Shown in pieces: positions 8,048 to 15,538 of a stretch of 64,000 nt of DNA. The notes beneath the pieces are model-generated. The model did no database searches and was not told the DNA's origin. It saw nothing but the letters and a program-made list of their open reading frames with translations. Each line of letters opens with the position of its first letter. The stretch's first letter is position 1. The position numbers and the translations under genes were made by a program. Source of the DNA: Lysinibacillus irui (GTDB lineage Bacteria; Bacillota; Bacilli; Bacillales_A; Planococcaceae); NCBI RefSeq assembly GCF_028877475.1, contig NZ_CP113527.1:2473501-2537500 (forward strand), written 5' to 3'.

Positions 8048-8929
8048 CTATTTCTTATCACTTAAAAAGGTGATCGCGAAATCACGAAAACTATTGACAA
8101 CAAATGAACTCTTTCTATTTTTATTCCAAGCAATGCCTACCGTTTGAAAGCATTCAGGATCTGAAATTTTCAATATCTTGGCATTATCTAAATACTGATC
8201 TAAAAAAGAATTTTTAAAAATAAAAGAGATGCCTTTTCCTTCATTCACTAATTGTAAAATGATTGACAAATCTTCTCCTTCAAATGCAATTTGCGGAGTA
8301 AAACCTGCCTTTTCAAATAGTTGGTTTTCTGTTGCTCTGAAATTTTGCTCTGTTTCGGATAAAATAAACAGCTCATCCTTGGTCTCAATTAGTGAAACAC
8401 TTTCTTTTACAGCAAGAGGATGATTTTTTGGAACAACTAAAAAAATCTCTTCTGTAAATAGTGGAACCCATTCTATTCTTCGATCAGCAATCGGATTGAT
8501 GACAATCATTAAATCTATTTCACCATAAATTAATTTTTGTTGGGCTAATTTATCTGGTAATACATATTGACGGATTTTAACATTCGGGCGCTTTTTATAA
8601 AAATTAAAAAACAATTTGGGTAATAGTTTTGAATTCATGACATTAATGGCGACACTATCTTCTCTAATATTAGCTAGCTCTTGAATCTCTGTCTTTGCCT
8701 CATATAAATCATCTAGCGCTTTTTCCGCCTTCTCATAAAACATTCGGCCGTATTCATTTAAGCGAATCGATTTCCCTTTTCGATCAAAGAGTGGTACGCC
8801 AATATCTTCTTCTAAACGCGCAATCGTTTTGCTTAAGGAAGACTGCGAAATTTCTAGTTCCAAAGCTGCTTTTGACATATGCTCTAAGCGGGCTACCATT
8901 AAAAAATATTCTATTTGTGTTAGTTGCAT
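8048..8929 (-). CDS. LysR-family transcriptional regulator
   Basis: A 293-aa LysR protein: N-terminal winged HTH (MQLTQIEYFLMVARLEHMSK, then AALELEISQSSLSKTIARLE), followed by a substrate-binding effector domain with the LFTEEIFLVVPKNHPLA segment and GEGISFIF-like NEGKGISFIFKN. The frame is open to 8977, but the ATG at 8929 has GGGAGGA at good spacing and is the family-typical start. It diverges from the SDR gene at 9066 with a 136-bp shared promoter region, the classic arrangement in which a LysR protein controls the divergent gene and itself. Confidence 0.93.
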   Translation of the reverse strand: MQLTQIEYFLMVARLEHMSKAALELEISQSSLSKTIARLEEDIGVPLFDRKGKSIRLNEYGRMFYEKAEKALDDLYEAKTEIQELANIREDSVAINVMNSKLLPKLFFNFYKKRPNVKIRQYVLPDKLAQQKLIYGEIDLMIVINPIADRRIEWVPLFTEEIFLVVPKNHPLAVKESVSLIETKDELFILSETEQNFRATENQLFEKAGFTPQIAFEGEDLSIILQLVNEGKGISFIFKNSFLDQYLDNAKILKISDPECFQTVGIAWNKNRKSSFVVNSFRDFAITFLSDKK

Positions 8930-8956
8930 TTTTTGTCCTCCCTTCTCATGCTTATT

Positions 8957-9020
8957 ACTATAAAGGAATAAGCTCATTCTTACAAAATTATTGAATACAA
9001 TTTTTAAGGAACGCTATACT
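8957..9020. promoter_or_regulatory. Back-to-back promoters between lysR-type gene and SDR
   Basis: Plus strand: TTGAAT (8991-8996), an 18-bp spacer, TATACT (9015-9020) for the SDR. Minus strand: TTGTAA (8980-8985), 17 bp, TATAGT (8957-8962) for the regulator. The two -35 regions are nearly adjacent, and the dyads CTTATT/AATAAG (8951-8972) and ATTC/GAAT around 8977-8996 are candidate LysR sites (T-N11-A type). The binding role is inferred. Confidence 0.6.
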
Positions 9021-9065
9021 ACACATGTTAACAAGAAGCTCTTTAAATAATAGGAGGCAGGAAAT

Positions 9066-9824
9066 ATGAACTTACAAGATTTCGAAGGTCGTGTTGTTTT
9101 AATAACTGGAGCAGCTACTGGTATTGGTCGTGCTACAGCACTTGCTTTTGCTCGCCGAGGTGCGAAAGTAGCCATTGGAGATGTCGATGATCGTGCACAA
9201 GAAACGGTTGAGCTAATCCAACAAGAAGGTGGAGAAGCTGTATTTTTTAAAACGGATGTAACAAACGCTGATCAATTGAAATTATTAGTACAACAAACAG
9301 TAGAAAAATTTGGTGGACTCCATCACGCTTTCAACAATGCAGGTGTTTTAAATAAGCCAGCCAAATTCGTTGATATTGAAGAAGAGGCTTTTGATAAAGT
9401 AATGGCAGTGGATGTTAAAGGTGTATTTTTTGCTGTAAAACATGAGCTTGAATACATGATCAAAAATGGTGGTGGTACAATTGTAAACACTGCATCTGTA
9501 GCAGGTTTAATTGCCGATCCAAATATGGCCCCATACGTTACTGCCAAACATGCAGTTACTGGCTTAACGAAAGCGGCCGCTATTGACCATGCAGAAGATG
9601 GTATCCGTGTAAATGCTGTAGCACCGGGATTAACAGAAACACCAATGACACAAATGTGGAAAGATAGTCCTGAAGTATGGAACGAGGTTGTTTCTAATGT
9701 GCCAATGCGTCGCTCTGCTAAACCAGAAGAGATTGCTGAAGTAGTTGTCTTCCTTTCTTCAGATGCTGCAAGCTTCTGTAACGGTTATGTATACGGAGTA
9801 GATGGCGGGCAAGTTGCTCACTAA
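9066..9824 (+). CDS. SDR-family NAD(P)-dependent oxidoreductase
   Basis: A 252-aa classical SDR. TGAATGIGRATALAFA cofactor motif (residues 14-29), acidic D at the end of strand 2 (GDVDD), which suggests NAD preference, NNAG (about 90), catalytic Ser in VNTASVAG, YVTAKHAV with the YxxxK pair, and VNAVAPGLTETPM. SD AGGAGG precedes the ATG. It probably oxidises or reduces a hydroxyl/keto substrate sensed by the divergently encoded LysR regulator. It is monocistronic with a strong terminator. Confidence 0.93.
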   Translation: MNLQDFEGRVVLITGAATGIGRATALAFARRGAKVAIGDVDDRAQETVELIQQEGGEAVFFKTDVTNADQLKLLVQQTVEKFGGLHHAFNNAGVLNKPAKFVDIEEEAFDKVMAVDVKGVFFAVKHELEYMIKNGGGTIVNTASVAGLIADPNMAPYVTAKHAVTGLTKAAAIDHAEDGIRVNAVAPGLTETPMTQMWKDSPEVWNEVVSNVPMRRSAKPEEIAEVVVFLSSDAASFCNGYVYGVDGGQVAH

Positions 9825-9849
9825 GTACCATTCTCTACTTTAATAAGTA

Positions 9850-9884
9850 AACAGTGTGGGTAGTTTTTACCCCACTGTTTTTTC
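9850..9884 (+). terminator. Intrinsic terminator of the SDR gene
   Basis: Stem ACAGTG-GGGTA (one bulged T) pairing with TACCCCACTGT, followed by T6. It begins 25 bp after the stop codon. Confidence 0.85.
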
Positions 9885-9983
9885 CTGTTCCTATCTATTA
9901 CTTCTAGCTTTTAATCTATATTTCAATTGCTTTTCAATTTATTTACAGTGGTTATGTTAATTACTATACAAACATACATTAAT

Positions 9984-10047
9984 GGCGGGATAGCACCTTT
10001 AACATCGCCCCCAAGATGTTTTTGTACTGTGCTATCCCGCCCTTTTT
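9984..10047. terminator. Large branched hairpin between convergent genes
   Basis: GGCGGGATAGCAC (9984-9996) pairs perfectly with GTGCTATCCCGCC (10029-10041) and is followed by T5 on the plus strand. The 32-nt loop holds a second dyad, ACATC/GATGT. It probably terminates transcription from either side, but the upstream SDR already has its own terminator, and a branched GC-rich dyad also fits a dispersed palindromic repeat. Confidence 0.55.
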
Positions 10048-10051
10048 ACAG

Positions 10052-10894
10052 CTAATTGAGGTACTTACCGTGATTAGGTAAAGCAATTTGGTCAAAATCA
10101 TCCACAAGATTCTGAAGATTTTCTGTCAATTCTTCTCCTTCCATTGCTAAACCATGTCCTGTAATGGCAACAGAAGGTCTTAATTCCTTTAATTTTTTCA
10201 CTGACTCATAAGCTGCTTGCCAATCCGTTGTCAAATATCTAGGTGGACCACTAATTTCTTTTGTCTGGGTCAATACTTTATAGAGAGATTCTTGTTTCAC
10301 CGTTACAAAGGCATCTCCAACAATTAATGCACCATCTTCGCTTCTAAATAAAGAAATATGTCCTGGTGAATGCCCTGGCGTATGAATCCAATGGAATCCT
10401 GGCATATGGGGGACAGAACCATCTGAAGGAAGAGCACTCACGTTACTCCCTAATTGAATTGATTCATGCGGAAAAATAGGTGACATTTTAGCAATCAAAC
10501 CACCGTTAACTGTAGAATCAGGTTGTGGATAATTTTGTTCTCCCGTTACATAGGGTAATTCCAAAGAATGCACATAGACAGGGACATTCCAATGTTTGAT
10601 TAATTCAATAATGGCTCCCACATGATCAAAATGACCGTGAGTCAATATAATGGCCTTGGGACGAGCATTGGCTCCAAAACGATTTTCCGCTACAGCAATG
10701 ATTTCTTCCGCACTTTTCGGCATACCTGCATCTATTAACACAAATTCATTGGCATTTTGACCGTACAGCACAATATTGACGATCTGTATTGTATATTGAT
10801 ATAAATCAGGTCGTACTTCTACGCCAATACCGCTCCCTACAGATGTCGCCGGTATAAATTTATAATCATAACCGTAATGTAAATCCTTGTCCAT
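10052..10894 (-). CDS. MBL-fold metallo-hydrolase
   Basis: A 280-aa metallo-beta-lactamase-fold protein. The metal motif HxHxDH is LTHGHFDHVG (about residues 92-101), with later ligands in HTPGHSPGHIS, GDAF and ITGHG. The fold family covers hydrolases of thioesters, lactones and phosphodiesters; substrate unknown. The frame is open to 11005, but the ATG at 10894 (MDKDLHYGYDYKFIP) matches a compact MBL start and has AGG 7 bp upstream. It is monocistronic and ends at the branched hairpin. Confidence 0.9.
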   Translation of the reverse strand: MDKDLHYGYDYKFIPATSVGSGIGVEVRPDLYQYTIQIVNIVLYGQNANEFVLIDAGMPKSAEEIIAVAENRFGANARPKAIILTHGHFDHVGAIIELIKHWNVPVYVHSLELPYVTGEQNYPQPDSTVNGGLIAKMSPIFPHESIQLGSNVSALPSDGSVPHMPGFHWIHTPGHSPGHISLFRSEDGALIVGDAFVTVKQESLYKVLTQTKEISGPPRYLTTDWQAAYESVKKLKELRPSVAITGHGLAMEGEELTENLQNLVDDFDQIALPNHGKYLN

Positions 10895-11082
10895 TTCCAA
10901 ACCTACTTTCGCTTCATATTTTATCAAGACAAACCTATTTTTCCTTTCTTCAGTTAAATTAATGCATGCAAATATTGTGATTACTATATGTATAAAAACA
11001 GCCATCCTTTTAAGTTGGCTGTTCTTTAGTACAAAATTAAAATTTTCTCTATTATAGAAGTAGTCATTTACTTATTTTCGTA

Positions 11083-11652
11083 TTACCTTTTGGAGAATTC
11101 CGAATTTAATAAAGAATAGATGAACATATCTCTACATTCCCCCGTAACACTATGACATTCATATTGTCGTAAAAAACCCTCTTCCTTAAAATTAAATTTT
11201 GCTAGTAACGTCCTTGAAGCTATGTTTTCTGCGGCGACAGTTGCCTGTATCCTCACTAAACCTAATTGATTAAATCCAATAGACAATACTTCATTCACCG
11301 CTTCAGTCATAATGCCCCTATGCCAATATGATTCTGATAATTCGTACCCTATTTCAGCACGCTTGCCTTCAAAATTACTTAAAAAAATGGTACCTATCAC
11401 TTCATCTGTGATGTTGTCAGCAATGGCAAAACGAATAATCCAGCCCTTTTCATAGCCTTCATTCCATATTTTAATAACCTCATAACTTTTTTCTAAGCTC
11501 TCAGGCCCATTCCAATCTAGATAACAATAAACATTTTCATTTGAATAATAATTGTATAAGGCTGGTGCATCTTCATGTTTTAACTGCCTTAATCGCATAT
11601 GTTCAGTTTGAATGGTTGGAAATGAGTTTCCCAATAATTTAGTAAATTTCAT
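11083..11652 (-). CDS. GNAT acetyltransferase, RimJ/RimL type
   Basis: A 189-aa acetyltransferase. It shows the RimJ-like signature LRLRQLKHEDAPALYNYYSN-type start (about residues 20-38), GYELSESYWHRGIMTEAVN carrying the acetyl-CoA loop WHRGIMTEA, and the NIASRTLLAKFNFKEEG segment typical of this branch. Substrates in the family are N-terminal alanine/serine of ribosomal proteins or small amines and antibiotics. The ATG at 11652 (MKFTKLLG) has AAGGGAG upstream; a GTG at 11670 includes that SD and is rejected. Monocistronic. Confidence 0.92.
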   Translation of the reverse strand: MKFTKLLGNSFPTIQTEHMRLRQLKHEDAPALYNYYSNENVYCYLDWNGPESLEKSYEVIKIWNEGYEKGWIIRFAIADNITDEVIGTIFLSNFEGKRAEIGYELSESYWHRGIMTEAVNEVLSIGFNQLGLVRIQATVAAENIASRTLLAKFNFKEEGFLRQYECHSVTGECRDMFIYSLLNSEFSKR

Positions 11653-11741
11653 ATTTCTCTCCCTTTTCACGAATAATAGATAGCCTTATTTAAGAATATC
11701 TGAATATCATCACGGATCATACCTCATCGATATTTCATAAA

Positions 11742-11778
11742 AAAAAATAAGCCACTGCAATTTAAAATCGCAATGACT
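11742..11778 (-). terminator. Terminator overlapping the 3' end of the CD3324-like gene
   Basis: On the minus strand AGTCATTGC pairs with GCAGTGGCT (two G-U pairs) and is followed by TTATTTTTTTTT. The upstream arm lies inside the last codons and stop of the 11762-12061 gene. Confidence 0.75.
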
Positions 11779-12061
11779 GATTGTTTAATGCCCTTCTTTT
11801 TTCTTTTAAAATAATTCTTTGAATACTCTTACGTGATAAATAATATTTTTCACCTAGCGTCTCACTATCCATTCCTGCTAAAAAATCATGATAAATACTG
11901 GCGTTTCTCAAATCCAGTTCCGTTCTTGTGGTCGTATTAGTTCCCCAGTTCTTTTTATGTTCTTCTTTCCTTGGAATATAAATATATTCACCATCCACAT
12001 ACTCTTGAATTAATGCTAACAATTCGGCAGGTAAAATATGCTTTGCTTTTTTATAGCTCAT
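11762..12061 (-). CDS. CD3324-family HTH protein
   Basis: A 99-aa protein, MSYKKAKHILPAELLALIQE followed by YVDGEYIYIPRKEEHKKNWG, the conserved front of the CD3324 family. The C-terminal part, DSETLGEKYYLSRKSIQRII, is a helix-turn-helix of the Mor-activator/resolvase kind. It is thought to bind DNA; target unknown. It is a full-length stand-alone gene with AGGAG before the ATG and its own terminator. Homologues are scattered single genes in Firmicutes. Confidence 0.85.
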   Translation of the reverse strand: MSYKKAKHILPAELLALIQEYVDGEYIYIPRKEEHKKNWGTNTTTRTELDLRNASIYHDFLAGMDSETLGEKYYLSRKSIQRIILKEKRRALNNQSLRF

Positions 12062-12371
12062 ATTGCACTCCTAAATGTATAGATTGTTTTTAGGAAGAGC
12101 AAAGGCTATTGTCATTCATTTTTTTGCAATAGCCTTTGCTATGCAAACTTTGTATATTTTCTCAAGAAAAATCCCCCTTTTTTCTAATTATATGCATAAT
12201 ATACCATATACACCAAAATACCAATAGTCTTCCATTGGCTGTTAATATAATTAGAAGAGTATATTGTTTCATCGTTAAAAGCTACTGACAAAACGACTCC
12301 CATTTTTAGGTATTTGACCTCCACATCTATTACCACTTCTTTCATATATTACATTGAAAGGAGTGGTAATT
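12062..12371. other. Intergenic region with one strong hairpin
   Basis: The 14-bp dyad AGCAAAGGCTATTG / CAATAGCCTTTGCT (12098-12111 and 12127-12140) lies in the 5' region of the minus-strand CD3324-like gene, with a T-rich loop. Neither flank has a good U-tract, so it may be a leader structure rather than a terminator. The rest is AT-rich without a supported gene. Confidence 0.5.
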
Positions 12372-12596
12372 GTGCCTTGGCAACACGAGATCCCCTATTT
12401 AATCGGGCGGCCAGTCGGTGTTTCTTTTACAAATGGGCAGGGTACTTCTGGTGTCCTCTGCGGCGTTTCAGGTGGAAAGCTTCATGTCCTCGAATATTTG
12501 TATCAAAGCCAATTTGCCTTAAAACAATACGATTTTCATATGATTCAAGATGTAAATGGCTTTCCACCTTGTCAGATGCAGCAGCCATTATACTAA
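12372..12596 (+). CDS. Small protein with SH3/LSm-like beta pattern
   Basis: A 74-aa protein, MPWQHEIPYLIGRPVGVSFT, then NGQGTSGVLCGVSGGKLHVL. The 'GRPVGVSFTNGQGTSGVL ... KLHVLEYLYQ' pattern of short strands with an internal NGxxxxGVL turn resembles a small barrel (LSm/SH3-like), an inference from pattern only. Start taken as GTG at 12372, with AAAGGAG 8 bp upstream; a TTG at 12354 would precede that SD. The gene is followed immediately by a T8 terminator. I do not recognise a named family; similar short proteins with PWQ starts occur in spore formers. Confidence 0.65.
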   Translation: MPWQHEIPYLIGRPVGVSFTNGQGTSGVLCGVSGGKLHVLEYLYQSQFALKQYDFHMIQDVNGFPPCQMQQPLY

Positions 12597-12598
12597 AG

Positions 12599-12622
12599 AC
12601 ATCCATCTAGGATGTTTTTTTT
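12599..12622 (+). terminator. Intrinsic terminator
   Basis: ACATCC / GGATGT stem with a 4-5 nt loop followed by T8, directly after the 74-aa gene. Confidence 0.85.
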
Positions 12623-12957
12623 ATTGGCACTTCTTAGTTGACATACAAGTTATCTACTGTCCTTTTTAATTGGAGTATTTCTCACAGCGATTTTTCAATA
12701 CTTAAAGTCATTTAATCGAAATTAAAAGCTAGCGCTTAAGATAGATAACTATCTTAAAACGCTAGCTCATCATACTAATAGTAGTGTAAAGTTCTTTCAA
12801 CTTTACGTACACTCCTTTTATTGGTATTTGGGGTCACTTTCGTCCAAGTGACCTCTTTTTGTCATTCCACGTTTCGCTGTTTTATCCTTTTACCCTATCA
12901 AACGGAATCATCGGAACATTCATAAGACAAATTCGTTCTATAGGAGGGAGGAAAACA
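12623..12957 (+). other. Gene-free leader with three successive hairpins
   Basis: About 335 bp before a small membrane-protein gene. It holds (a) a near-perfect long dyad AGCTAGCG...CGCTAGCT with inner CTTAAGATAG/CTATCTTAA (12728-12766), (b) GTAAAGTT/AACTTTAC near 12785-12805, and (c) a clear intrinsic terminator GGTCACTT/AAGTGACC plus TCTTTTT (12832-12860). With no ORF upstream to terminate, this may be a small RNA or an attenuated leader of the 12958 gene. A TTGACA near 12639 has no matching -10 at the right distance. Confidence 0.5.
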
Positions 12958-13242
12958 ATGGGAATTAATTTAAATTTCTGGTCATTTGTTTTATCTTTAG
13001 GCTGCATCCTACTATTTTTTCTTTCAGGCACAATGAAAGACTTTTTTGTTACACAACTTCATTTTCATCCATTGACGTTGACTCTACTCTTGTCCATTAC
13101 CTGTTTCTACCTCAGCTTTGTTGGAATGAAAGATGTAAAAAATTTAGCAACCTTGCTACGAGGGATCATAACAATGTTGATCACACTTATCCTAATAATC
13201 AGTATCTCCTTCATTTTATTTTTTGGTAATTTTTTAAGTTAA
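12958..13242 (+). CDS. Small three-helix membrane protein of unknown function
   Basis: A 94-aa hydrophobic protein with three predicted membrane segments: FWSFVLSLGCILLFFLSG, LTLTLLLSITCFYLSFVG and IITMLITLILIISISFILFF. The start ATG at 12958 is supported by AGGAGGGAGG; the frame is open from 12859 but without an SD. No family recognised. It is preceded by a terminator-type hairpin (12832-12860) and followed by a hairpin that also covers the SD of the next gene, so its expression may be tightly separated from neighbours. Confidence 0.7.
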   Translation: MGINLNFWSFVLSLGCILLFFLSGTMKDFFVTQLHFHPLTLTLLLSITCFYLSFVGMKDVKNLATLLRGIITMLITLILIISISFILFFGNFLS

Positions 13243-13270
13243 ACTATCCTAGCTGACATTATTTTTATAC

Positions 13271-13328
13271 AAGCCTCCTTGACGAACACCTGTTCTGTAG
13301 TTAGAATAATAAAAAAAGGAGGCTTTTT
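13271..13328 (+). terminator. Hairpin acting as terminator and SD sequesterer
   Basis: AAGCCTCCTT (13271-13280) is complementary to AAGGAGGCTT just upstream of T5 and the ATG at 13330. The downstream arm is the SD of the acetyltransferase gene. A small inner dyad GAACA/TGTTC shortens the loop. As a hairpin plus U-run it would end the 12958 transcript; if transcription continues, it masks the SD. Confidence 0.65.
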
Positions 13329-13329
13329 T

Positions 13330-13806
13330 ATGCAAAAAACAGCGAACATTGAATTAGTACATTTTTCAGAAGATTATGTGGAGCAGTTACATAGTTTTGA
13401 ACTACCGGAAGACCAACACCAATTTACAGCCCTTCCAAAAGAAATTTCCATAGAGACGGTTGGACAATATCCTATCGTCATATTAAGTGATCATGTGCCA
13501 GTTGGCTTTTTTGTTCTTCATGCAACTGACAGGGTAAAAGAATATTCTACAAACCCTAATGCTATGTTGTTAACTGCCTTATCCATCGATCATCAACAAC
13601 AAGGTAAGGGCTATGCTAAAAAAGCAATGTTTGCACTTGCTGACTTTGTGAAGCAACATTTTAATGAATGTAATGAAGTGGTGTTAGTCGTCAATCACAA
13701 AAATATCGCCGCACAGCATCTTTATCACAAAGTGGGCTTTATCGATAACGGTGAAAGAAGAATGGGGCCTATTGGTGAGCAAATTGTTATGCAGTTACCA
13801 CTTTAA
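13330..13806 (+). CDS. GNAT-family N-acetyltransferase
   Basis: A 158-aa acetyltransferase. The acetyl-CoA binding segment is ALSIDHQQQGKGYAKKAMFA (Q-x-x-G-x-G/A, about residues 96-115), followed by VNHKNIAAQHLYHKVGFIDN with the family's NxxAxxLYxKxGF motif. Substrate unknown. The ATG at 13330 has the SD AAAGGAGG, which sits inside a hairpin, so translation may be controlled by RNA folding. The ORF is open upstream to 13279, but that part overlaps the hairpin. Confidence 0.92.
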   Translation: MQKTANIELVHFSEDYVEQLHSFELPEDQHQFTALPKEISIETVGQYPIVILSDHVPVGFFVLHATDRVKEYSTNPNAMLLTALSIDHQQQGKGYAKKAMFALADFVKQHFNECNEVVLVVNHKNIAAQHLYHKVGFIDNGERRMGPIGEQIVMQLPL

Positions 13807-13812
13807 AGAAAC

Positions 13813-13858
13813 CATCACTCATTTGCTTTGTTCAAATGAGTGATGTTAAATTGTTTTA
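13813..13858 (+). terminator. Intrinsic terminator
   Basis: Perfect 13-bp stem CATCACTCATTTG / CAAATGAGTGATG with a 7-nt loop, then a T-rich tail (TTAAATTGTTTT). It follows the acetyltransferase stop by 6 bp. Confidence 0.8.
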
Positions 13859-13916
13859 ACACAAGCTCACCTCGGTTTTTAATACTTGAATGGATAGCGT
13901 AACACCTCATCATTTC

Positions 13917-14057
13917 CTATGGTAGCATTCCGCGCATCGCTAAAATAATCGTTTGGGCAAGCTGACGTTTAATGTGAACATAATCCTCTGCCATTGTTAA
14001 ATATGCCGCAATGATTTCACTGCTAAGTCGAGCTGTAAACATTAATGTACTAATCAT
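13917..14057 (-). CDS. Short protein (46 aa) downstream of yolD
   Basis: ORF MISTLMFTARLSSEIIAAYL, then TMAEDYVHIKRQLAQTIILA and MRGMLP. The ATG at 14057 follows the YolD-like stop by 12 bp, with GGAGAG 5 bp upstream, so it looks translated as part of the same operon. It is amphipathic and helical, without a membrane-spanning stretch. In Bacilli the uvrX-yolD unit often carries a further small gene (YqzH-type); this may be an equivalent, but similarity to YqzH was not established. Confidence 0.55.
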   Translation of the reverse strand: MISTLMFTARLSSEIIAAYLTMAEDYVHIKRQLAQTIILAMRGMLP

Positions 14058-14069
14058 TGTTGCTCTCCA

Positions 14070-14405
14070 TTAATCAAGTACATCATCTTCTATATGGGCA
14101 GCATAAATATACCTTAAGGGGATATGCTTTGTTGTGGTGATAGTTTCTAGTAGTAGCTCCTCCTCATGCATCGCCTGAATGAAGCCTCCCCATTGAACAT
14201 AATGAGCCTGATCCCATATAGTTAACATAATATAGTTATGTTGAACAATTGCTCGCGAGATCGTTTGCTGTAATTCTTCAAGCTCCCATTCAGTGCGTTC
14301 ACGAGGTGGCTCTGTAAACACCTCTTGTTTCCATTCTTTCAAAAGCATTAAATGCTCTGGTAACATCATCGCTGTCCACTTCATTGTTCCTCTATCTTTT
14401 ATCAT
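14070..14405 (-). CDS. YolD-like family protein
   Basis: A 111-aa protein starting MIKDRGTMKWTAMMLPEHLM, the family-typical 'DRGxxKWxxMMLPEH' front, and continuing with a beta-rich part (IMLTIWDQAHYVQWGGFIQA). YolD proteins are found next to uvrX-type Y-family DNA polymerases in SOS-induced operons and are thought to assist or regulate them. Here the ATG at 14405 overlaps (ATGA) the stop of a decayed uvrX 3' end, and a LexA box lies 195 bp upstream. AAGGAG is 8 bp upstream. It therefore looks like the surviving gene of a damaged SOS operon. Confidence 0.85.
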   Translation of the reverse strand: MIKDRGTMKWTAMMLPEHLMLLKEWKQEVFTEPPRERTEWELEELQQTISRAIVQHNYIMLTIWDQAHYVQWGGFIQAMHEEELLLETITTTKHIPLRYIYAAHIEDDVLD

Positions 14406-14533
14406 TTTCTCCACTCCTTAAGCAAGTGTCCGCCATATAAGCCATTGCGTGAAACACCGTGCCCACTTTTGTATAGGAAGCAACTCGTAATAAAGCTAGC
14501 ATTCCATATTTTCTAGGTATCCATTACATGACC
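14402..14533 (-). pseudogene. Remnant of the uvrX (Y-family DNA polymerase) 3' end
   Basis: Reading the minus strand in three frames recovers the C-terminus of a UvrX-type polymerase in order: GHVMDT, then after a shift RKYGMLALLRVASYTKVGTV and FHAMAY, then after another shift YGGHLLKEWRK and a stop that overlaps the yolD ATG. Family members end in a KYG...LLRA-SYTxAGTxxxR...GGHY pattern. Only about 45 codons remain; the rest of the gene is absent, since the LexA box lies only 67 bp further upstream. I infer a deletion plus frameshifts. The adjacency to yolD and the ATGA overlap strongly support the identification. Confidence 0.75.
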
Positions 14534-14599
14534 ATTGATGATAATAATGTTGAATGCTCCTTTACTTACTGTAGTTCGTAAACATAGCTCTCTGAAGAA

Positions 14600-14611
14600 G
14601 AACAAATGTTC
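14600..14611. promoter_or_regulatory. LexA (SOS) box
   Basis: GAACAAATGTTC is a perfect GAAC-N4-GTTC dyad, the core of the Bacillus LexA site. On the minus strand a TATAAT lies directly upstream, so LexA would cover the start point of the uvrX-remnant/yolD transcript. Confidence 0.75.
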
Positions 14612-14745
14612 GTTTTTTATTATACGTATGTACTTTCTTAAATAGAAGTGGTAATTTTAGGTAACTTTAAAAAGGCAGATGAAGCAGGAGTTCCCACTGA
14701 GAGCTAGGCATTTGTGTAAGCCTAGCAATAATAGAAACATACTCT

Positions 14746-15441
14746 ATGGTGATAATGAAGAGTACAATTGAAGTGAGAAAGGATGTAACTATAAACACAA
14801 ATATTGATTATTCCTCCCCGTCTGCGGAATTCACTTTTGATGTCAACAAAAGTACGCTTTTTAAAAAGGATTCACGAAATTATATTAATGTGCTTGGCGT
14901 GGAACAATTAAATACATTAGAAAATGTATCTTTACTCGATATTTTTTTAAGTGAAGATAATGTTGTTGAGCCACATTACCATCAAAATGCAGCTGAGCTT
15001 GTCTATTGTATTACTGGGGCGGCGACAGTTTCCCTATTGAATCCCTTTACGAAGAAAATTCAAAACTATCCAATCAAGCCTGGGCAAGTCGCTAATGTAC
15101 CACAGGGCTGGTGGCATTATGAAATAGCGACAGAAGATGACACCCATTTACTCGCTATTTTCGATGCGCCAACACCAGAAGTCATTTTAGGCTCTGATAT
15201 ATTGAAATTTACTCCAGCTAATATTATGGCTCACACGTATTGTTTAGATGAGGAACAATGGAAGAAAACCATTGCACCGGTTGTTCCAACAACTTATATT
15301 GGTCCAGCAAAAGGCTGTAATCATGTCAAATCAGCAACCGATAAACAAACGAAGCCAAAGCACTATATGAAACCATGTCCTTATCCGTATCCATATCGTT
15401 ACCCTTATCCACATCCGTATCCCTATGGCACATATTATTAG
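14746..15441 (+). CDS. Cupin-domain protein with Tyr/Pro-repeat tail
   Basis: A 231-aa protein with one germin-like cupin. Metal ligands are visible in the order His, His, Glu, His: EPHYHQNAAELVY (about residues 77-89), then PQGWWHYE (about 123-130). This set binds Mn/Fe in oxalate decarboxylase-like proteins. The C-terminus is a low-complexity run built from PY/YP units (PYPYPYRYPYPHPYPYG). The start is uncertain: ATG at 14746 or ATG at 14755, neither with a strong SD. The tail resembles coat-associated proteins of spores, suggesting a surface location, but this is inferred. A hairpin CTAGGC/GCCTAG lies just upstream. Confidence 0.82.
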   Translation: MVIMKSTIEVRKDVTINTNIDYSSPSAEFTFDVNKSTLFKKDSRNYINVLGVEQLNTLENVSLLDIFLSEDNVVEPHYHQNAAELVYCITGAATVSLLNPFTKKIQNYPIKPGQVANVPQGWWHYEIATEDDTHLLAIFDAPTPEVILGSDILKFTPANIMAHTYCLDEEQWKKTIAPVVPTTYIGPAKGCNHVKSATDKQTKPKHYMKPCPYPYPYRYPYPHPYPYGTYY

Positions 15442-15538
15442 TACGTTCTCTTAGTAAACTTTTATTGTAAAAGATGAATAGAATGTCATTTCTTGTCCAT
15501 CCTAATCTTAGATAACCTAAGAGTTAGGAAGTGTCTCA

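Noticed and set aside
12314..12610. 98-aa ORF over the 74-aa gene in another frame
   Set aside because: No SD; the GTG frame has a clear SD and ends right before the terminator.
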